NCBI GenBank assembly: GCA_958299035.1
Contig: CATQJL010000112.1
Span: forward strand, 64,008,117 to 64,072,116
Origin: Cylicocyclus nassatus
Taxonomy: Eukaryota; Nematoda; Chromadorea; Rhabditida; Strongylidae
Length of the DNA: 64,000 nt
Direction of reading: 5' to 3'
Each line of letters begins with the position of its first letter. The first letter of the stretch is position 1. Made by a program: the position numbers and the translations under genes. Shown here in pieces: positions 57,892 through 64,000 of the stretch. The notes below the pieces were generated by a model. The model was not told the origin of the DNA. It saw only the letters and a program-made list of their open reading frames with translations, and ran no database searches.

Positions 57892-60800
57892 GCTACCACA
57901 TTCTAAGCGTGATTCATTACAAGAGTGATAATGAGATAATTACTGGAAATCATCTCTTCGTTTTTACCAGGTCTAACTTTCGCTGATTTTCAGAATTCTG
58001 AGACTTTTGGAAGCAACCCGATAGTTAGGTGATAAAGCAAAGCTTTCGAAACTTGATGCAGATCCTTGCTTTTCACACTGTTTGATCGCTTCTATCTCTC
58101 TTTTAAAGTAGTCGTTCGCCCATCATCTTACAATTTTGTAGAGCTGGCTTCTGTCAAGAGGTTACAATAGGAAAAATCGCCAATCTCTTTCCATAGGATT
58201 ATTGTAACTTCGAAGAGGGTTTTGGATTATAGACGGCCCTTTTTGCTTGTGAATTCTTCATTATGCTAATTAGAGTTGCTGATTCTAACTATAGGGGCTA
58301 GTTAGAGTTGCTGATTTTAATTATGAAGATTGAATCTTATCACAATAGGTTCGTTGAAATGTTATTCCAGGCACGCAGTAGCAGCGGTTATTTTCGATGT
58401 TTCTAGAAAATGTGGATACACCGATTGAAAAGCTTTACATCTTGTACAAAATTGAATTAAACTTAGCGTTCATAAAAGTCCTTACACAGGTTTTCAGATT
58501 TTTTGAAAATTTCTCAATAAGGCAACTTTTCACATTAACGCCATATGCCAGAAGTTCCCACCGTAACTACAGTAATAAAGAGCGATGAATGATTCGCTCC
58601 ATACTGTAATGAGTTGAAACCGGCTCTGCAATGGCAGTTGATTGGTGAACAAACGACTTATTTTAAAGGGAGATTAAACAGTGGGCATACTTTTGTAATA
58701 CCTTTCCTTTGAAGTAATCAAACTTTATATTTAGTCTATTTTGAGCAGAACATGTCTGTCACGTGAGAGGAGCGTAGAATGACATTTTGAAGTACTGTTT
58801 TGCCTGCTAGCTGTTCACAGTACCTGTTACTTTTTGAACTTACAGTTCTTTTCTGCTTACTAATACCGTTTCTTTCTATCTCGAGTGCATCTATCTTTAT
58901 CTAACTTCTTATTTCGAGTAAATTCACATTTTATCCGGGTTTACCAACTTTCTTTTTGGTTCCCATTGACTCAATTTGTTAACCAGATAATGCTATCTAT
59001 TATCCAGGAGCTGGTAAGCGGTAGGTTAGATTATTAGGTTGACTAATGTCTAGCGCGGAAGACAGCATTTTTTTAATGCTACTCACCCTAAAATTACTCG
59101 TAAATCTTTTTTTAATCAGTTTCTAAATATTAAGGTGCTACTGAGGTCGTTACTAACTTTTCAACGCATTGTAATGACTCTTCCTCACTCTGAACTTTGA
59201 AACCTATATCAAAAGAGATTTGAGCAGATGTAGACTGGATGGGTACGTGAACCTAAGCTTTCAACCTTATACATGCACAGCCGTTTGTGATACATAATGA
59301 ACGACCATATGATGAGCTCAAACCGTATAGCTGCTTGGCAATATTTGGTGCAACTTACTAAATCTGCTTCCTGCCTTTGAGGATGTAATCTAATTCGCCG
59401 ATGTTCTTCATCACCACAAATAGGAGGACGACTCTTACACTGGTCTTCATCACCGTCAGAGATCATAACGATAATTTTTTGAGTGGTAGTTTCCTTCTGT
59501 AAAAGGCTGAATTTAGGGTTTTACGATCAAGCTTCGAAATTCTTCAGCTAGAGCGTTTAAATTTCACGGGTTCGTAACCTCATGGCTGACTTGCTCGCTT
59601 TGCATCGCGTTCGCAAACGTACCTTTGAGAACTCCACTACGTTTTAGCAGGTCTCCATTGCTGCTAAAAGTGGATATATGCCAAATACGTGCGCGATAGC
59701 TAGGCAAGGCACGAGTAAGCAGGGTCCAGGGTTGAGCGTGGAAACAGGCGCGCTCGACCTGGGGGGTCGTACTGGGGTAAGACAGAGGGGGGGGGGGTCG
59801 TGATTAGGAATCGAATTCGTTCGATTGAGGAGATACTACGATTAAGGTGAAGAAGAAAAGCGCTAGTTTAGTGGATATCGCGACCTCACCAGTACTGAAG
59901 GAATGAACGGTCTTAAACAGCATACTGATTGATTCCACAATCGAAGTTTCGGCCAAAACTCAAATCTTCATCTTTTACCTTGACATATTATAAATTCATC
60001 AAGGAAGCATGCTGGGTGAAATGGGTATCATTTCCGAGCACGTCAAATTACTTCTATGAGCCCTACGAACCATTATTTACTGCATTATCTAGTGTTTCTC
60101 AACGACTAAAAAGCGTGATTTTCAAACATGATTAACTTGTTTTCAAAAGTGAGAAAAGTCAATTTTTTTGTACTCGTGACAAAGTATTGTTCCCTTCTAG
60201 TCTAGGCTAAAAATCGCGCTTTGTATCGCTTGCAAATAGTGGAGTAAGAAATAATGCCAAAATTCCGACCGGCGCGTTTTTCGCCATGACTGCTTCAACT
60301 CCACGGATTACCACAAGGCCGAAACAAGTCGAATCAAGTCCAAACACTTACTATAGAATCTTCGAGGGTTGTGCTAGCGATTCACATAAAACTTGAATAA
60401 AAAAGCTTCTTCAATGATAAAGTTAATCGGGTCAGGCGCAACCCCACAAAAGGTCAGGCCGCCTGAGCTTTTGAGGGGTTGCGCCTGACCCGATTAACTT
60501 GTTTTCAAAATCTAAAAATCGCTCCATTTCTGCTATGAGTATTGAACTCAAACCCTCTTCTTGCAATACTGCAAATTTGGAGCCAAACAATACACCCCTG
60601 TGGGAATTATAGCTCTAAAAGTAGGGCTATCCAAAATCCAAAACTTGCCGTCAAGTTGCGTGTGCTGTGCAATCGCAGAAAGTCGACCTACAGACTTCCA
60701 AAAAACAAGAACCTCCCAAAAACGGCTGATCTCTTCGAATTATCACAGCCTGAGGTCCTGGAGGTGAAGCAGAGGGGTCGTTTAGGGGCTTTCACTGGGG

Positions 60801-61152
60801 GGGGGGGGGTCGTTTTGGAAAGACTTGTGCCTGACCTCTTGCTCAACCCTGGCAGGGTCGCCGCGTAGACATTATCCGCAACTGTGACACACTTATTGAC
60901 TACCTATAGCCTTTCATTCAATGTGATGAATGCATGAGAACGCAACTTCAATTTGTGTATCTTCTGCATTGCTTTTGAAGCTAGTTTTTAAACAAAAAAG
61001 CCCGTTGTTCAAACGTTAAACGACTAATTCCTTGGAAATTTGTTTTTTTATAGGCACAATAACACGAAATCTGAGTTTTATTTGATGCATTGTTTTCCAC
61101 TCTAAAAATATGTGATTCAGATTGCAAGTTTTTCTCAGCGCTACGTTTTTAC
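57892..61152. other. Featureless stretch with small palindromes
   Basis: No gene recognised in 3.3 kb. Near-direct copies of TAGAGTTGCTGATT lie at about 58268-58310. AGTTAATCGGGTCAGGCGCA at 60421 is mirrored by TGCGCCTGACCCGATTAACT ending at 60499 around a GC-rich loop. G-runs of 9-13 occur near 59785 and 60800. The 108-codon frame at 60542-60868 runs through one of these and has no motif. Confidence 0.4.
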
Positions 61153-61577
61153 TTAAAGGCAGTAGGTCAGCAGAATGAGACCCGTGGCAAAACAAGGTCA
61201 CAGGGTAGGAGCCCCATAATGGAACCTATGGGCCAAAGTTCGATCTTTCTCTGCCACTTCTAACCCCCGAAATTTCAAAGCGAAAGCAGCGCTCATCTCC
61301 TGTCCTCTCCGAACCCGTCCACCCCATGGACGAGTGAACGCGAAGCCCGTCATGGCGAAGACGCAGAGTCGTTGCGGGACCTCATGCTTAAAGCATTGCG
61401 GCTGGCGCTCTGACCGCGGGTTCGGAGATGACAGGAGATGAGCGCTGTTTTCGCTTTGAAATTTCGGGGGTTAGTGGCAGAACAACATCGACCTTTGGCC
61501 CAAAGTTCCATTATGGGGCTCCTACCCTGTGACCTTGTTTTGCCACGGGTCTCATTCTGCCGACCCACTGCCTTTAA
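61153..61577. mobile_element. TTAA-flanked MITE, AGGCAGTG family, copy 3
   Basis: The element is 61157-61573 (417 bp), starting AGGCAGTAGGTCAGCAGAAT and ending with the inverse CTGCCGACCCACTGCCT, flanked by TTAA on both sides (61153-61156, 61574-61577). Arms of about 120 bp are almost identical, carrying ACAAGGTCACAGGGTAGGAG and its inverse. The middle matches the other copies in inverted orientation (CCTCATGC, CACTCGTCC-like words). Confidence 0.85.
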
Positions 61578-62322
61578 CGATAAGCTTGCATTTCGATGAA
61601 TATAAAAGAACTGATAGCAGCGATCTAAAAAAACTCGGTGGGAAGGCAGGAGGAGGTGAGGGGGGCATTAACGCGAGTTTGGGATGGAGTGGCGTGACGT
61701 TAGCCCTCGGAAACAGCTTTTGACAGGCCCATGGCCCCAAGGTTTTCGGAAAGGGGCTGCCAAGCTGAGAAACGTTTTCGCAAACCTAATATGAATTGCT
61801 GAACAATTTCAAAAGTTACACTGATTGATTTCAAGCAAAAATAGTCTCTTGCAGTGTTGTAACCCAAATAGGTAACTTGAAAGCTATCACTGGTCAGGTT
61901 GAGCAAAGATAAAGTAAGCGCTACGAGTTTATACTGATTTGTCGAGCAATGTAAGAAGAAATAACCTTATAGGTTTTCGATTCAAACCAAACAGCGCTTT
62001 TTTGCATTCGATTCAAAAGCTCCCTTCTTAGCGAAAGTACATCTTTACATCATGTTCGAGATTCGAGCTCAATTATTTTATGCAATGATAAACTTTTAAT
62101 TTTGAATGCGGCTGTGCAGCACATTTTTCTATGCTTCCGCTCAAGAAAATGAACTTTACGTGCCGTGCTGCTAGAAGCAACGCTTTGCATAGCATTATTT
62201 GATGCTAACTGGCTTCCCCGGCATTACCCGAGCCTCAATTAGTTCGGCGCCGGATCTGCATGCGATGGATCTAGCGGCACAGAATACTGTCTTTTATCCA
62301 GTCGCCCTCATACTTAGGTCGC
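61578..62322. other. No gene or repeat recognised
   Basis: Spacer before the cluster of foldback elements. Confidence 0.4.
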
Positions 62323-63610
62323 ATTAACATTGCATTAACATTCCCCGCTAAAGGGGAGGGGGATCGCAGCTAAGAAGGAAATTAATCGGAAGCTGTGGAG
62401 TTCTAGATTTTATACTGTATATTTAGTCTCAAATGTTTCTATCACCCGTTACTTTAAAGATAATGAACGAAAGCGAGATCACTTAAAGATCCCCGACGGC
62501 CATCCTAAGGGCCGCATGCATTCACATTCCCACCGGGAAGGCAGCTTGAAAAAAAAACTTCATTTCTTGAAGCTCTGAACTTCTGGATTTCACGCTGTCT
62601 AAATACTCGTAAGTATTCCTACCAACTTTCATTATGAACATACTAAACAGGAGCGAGAAGCTGTACAAACCACATATTCTAGCCTTTTGAATGATCACCT
62701 GGTGATCCCCGGCGGCCACTTCGCAGTCATTTTTTTGGAGTTAACGAAGAGTTTCTAAAGTTGTACAGATTATCTAAGCCGACAGTGCAAAGCATGTTGC
62801 TGATAAGAACACATGATGTTTTCGCGTCATGAAATTTGCGGTGAGCCACAGGTCGAAAGTTGGGGTTTATCAAGTAATTCGATTCTCCAAGAACTCATCT
62901 GTTCTCATCACCAACATGCTTAGCACTGCTATGTTAGATAAACGGTACAACTTTGAAAGGTTTTCGCCAACTTCGAAGAAGGAAAAATGACTTCGAAGAA
63001 AAACGGTCGATCACCGGGGATTATCAGGGGATCACACAAAAAGCTGGAAAGTGCGGCTTGTACAGCTTCTCGCCCCCGTTCAATATGTTCATAGTGAAGG
63101 ATATTGAGAATACCTGAGGTGGGTTATACGAAGTGAAATCCAGATATCTGGAACTTCCGCATATCAAGCTTCCTTTTAGGCTGCGACTTCCTCCCCCACG
63201 GGCATGTTAATGCATGCGGCCCTTGGCAAATCGTTTTTCTTTATTTGAATTCAATGAAAACATTACAGAGTTGCACCGACTACCTAACCCTACATAGTGC
63301 TAAGCATGTTTTCGACAAGAACAATGGTGTTTTCACGGTATGAAAATCTCGACGTACTGCAAGTCGAAACATGCGGTTAAAGCAAATTTTGGTTTCTCAG
63401 TAGTTCAACTGTTCATATCAGAAACAACATACTTAGCAATGTTGGGAGGTAATGGTACAACTCTAAGATGTTTTTGTTGACTTCGAAGGAAAAAACGACT
63501 CTGAAGAAATGACGGTCGGCTGCTGAGGACCATCTGCATATTATACAAAGTGCTGAAGGATGCAGCTTGTACAGCATTTCGTTCCCGTTCATCATGTTTA
63601 TAGCATAGGA
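62323..63610. mobile_element. Cluster of GATCGCAGCT-family foldback elements
   Basis: Three pieces relate to 5806-6483. A single end lies at 62323-62425 (CATTAACATTCCCCGC, GGGGATCGCAGCTAAGAAGG). A nearly complete foldback lies at about 62505-63225, with ends AAGGGCCGCATGCATT and inverse AATGCATGCGGCCCTT, and inner AGCATGTTGCTGATAAGAAC. A third, diverged foldback at about 63226-63610 has GTGCTAAGCATGTTTTCGAC and GAAACAACATACTTAGCA-type words. Adjacent copies suggest local duplication or self-targeting. No transposase. Confidence 0.65.
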
Positions 63611-63616
63611 TCGTAA

Positions 63617-64000
63617 AACACACACACACACACCAACACACACACACCAACACACACACCAACACACACACACCAACGCACACACCAACACACACACACA
63701 CACACCAACACACACACCAACACACACACCAACACACACACACCAACACACACACACACCAACACACACACACCAACACACACACCAACACACCACACAC
63801 CAACACACACACACCAACACACACACCAACACACACACACCAACACACACACACCAACACACACACCAACACACACACACCAACACACACACACACCAAC
63901 ACACACACCAACACACACACACACCAACGCACACACACCAACACACACACACCAACACACACCAACACACACACACCAACACACACACCAACACACACAC
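63617..64000. repeat. CA-rich compound microsatellite
   Basis: Runs of ACACAC interrupted regularly by CCAA, giving higher-order units of 12-18 bp, up to the end of the window. All the long Cys/Val/Trp frames here (63405-64000, minus) are translations of this repeat. Confidence 0.97.

Noticed and set aside
58268..58325. Tandem repeat of TAGAGTTGCTGATT
   Set aside because: Only two copies with an irregular spacer; too little to call an array.
63405..64000. 195-197 codon Cys/Val/Trp frames
   Set aside because: All three frames translate the CA-rich microsatellite; there is no start context, domain or composition expected of a gene.

Overview
This window is a repeat-dominated eukaryotic stretch with very few candidate host exons and no rRNA, tRNA, operon or prokaryotic feature that I can support. 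Most of it is layered transposable elements. The organism is probably a nematode. The evidence is three foldback elements inserted at CTNAG with TNA duplications and CAAGGGAA termini (the Tc4/Tc5 pattern known from Caenorhabditis), several TTAGGTT-type mariner MITEs and nematode-like TTTTCAG acceptors. This is an inference and no species can be named.

Region by region. 1-16 kb: foldback/MITE elements (1867-2330, 3780-4191, 4702-5204, 5806-6483), a roughly 55-bp tandem array (6484-7760), long featureless stretches and two weak candidate genes (13183-13545; 15022-15608). 16-23 kb: two short Helitrons (16073-16545 minus, 22260-22702 plus) built on a palindrome of about 310 bp, mariner-type MITEs and a 1.3-kb hAT-like element (20031-21367). 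24-33 kb: two decayed Penelope-like retroelements, PLE-A (minus) and PLE-B (plus). PLE-A carries a mariner that itself carries a TTAA-flanked MITE. PLE-B has exact 13-bp target duplications and a Tc-type MITE in its GIY-YIG domain. 34-40 kb: four Helentron-like units in head-to-tail pairs, plus a hAT-type MITE (36279-37524).

43.4-54.5 kb is one nested composite. An hAT-like element (8-bp duplication GTGCACAG) received PLE-C (10-bp duplication). PLE-C then received a Tc4/Tc5-like foldback and a 3.9-kb TIR element with 5-bp duplications. That element received a 918-bp relative and a mariner MITE, and carries a candidate three-exon gene (47392-49126). Removing the insertions with one duplication copy restores the PLE reading frame at two of the sites.

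55-64 kb: a third copy of the mariner MITE, containing a 90-bp hammerhead-bearing PLE 3' end with 13-bp duplications; another Tc4/Tc5-like element abutting a 77-aa ORF; further foldbacks; and a CA-rich microsatellite running off the end.

The most notable signal is a set of seven hammerhead ribozyme motifs in the terminal repeats of the PLEs and in the minimal 90-bp insertion. All have the two-nucleotide-per-strand ACGU form of stem III. Hammerheads in PLEs are established knowledge. The minimal insertion and the 5-bp-duplication TIR family with its spliced gene are the parts I would check first.
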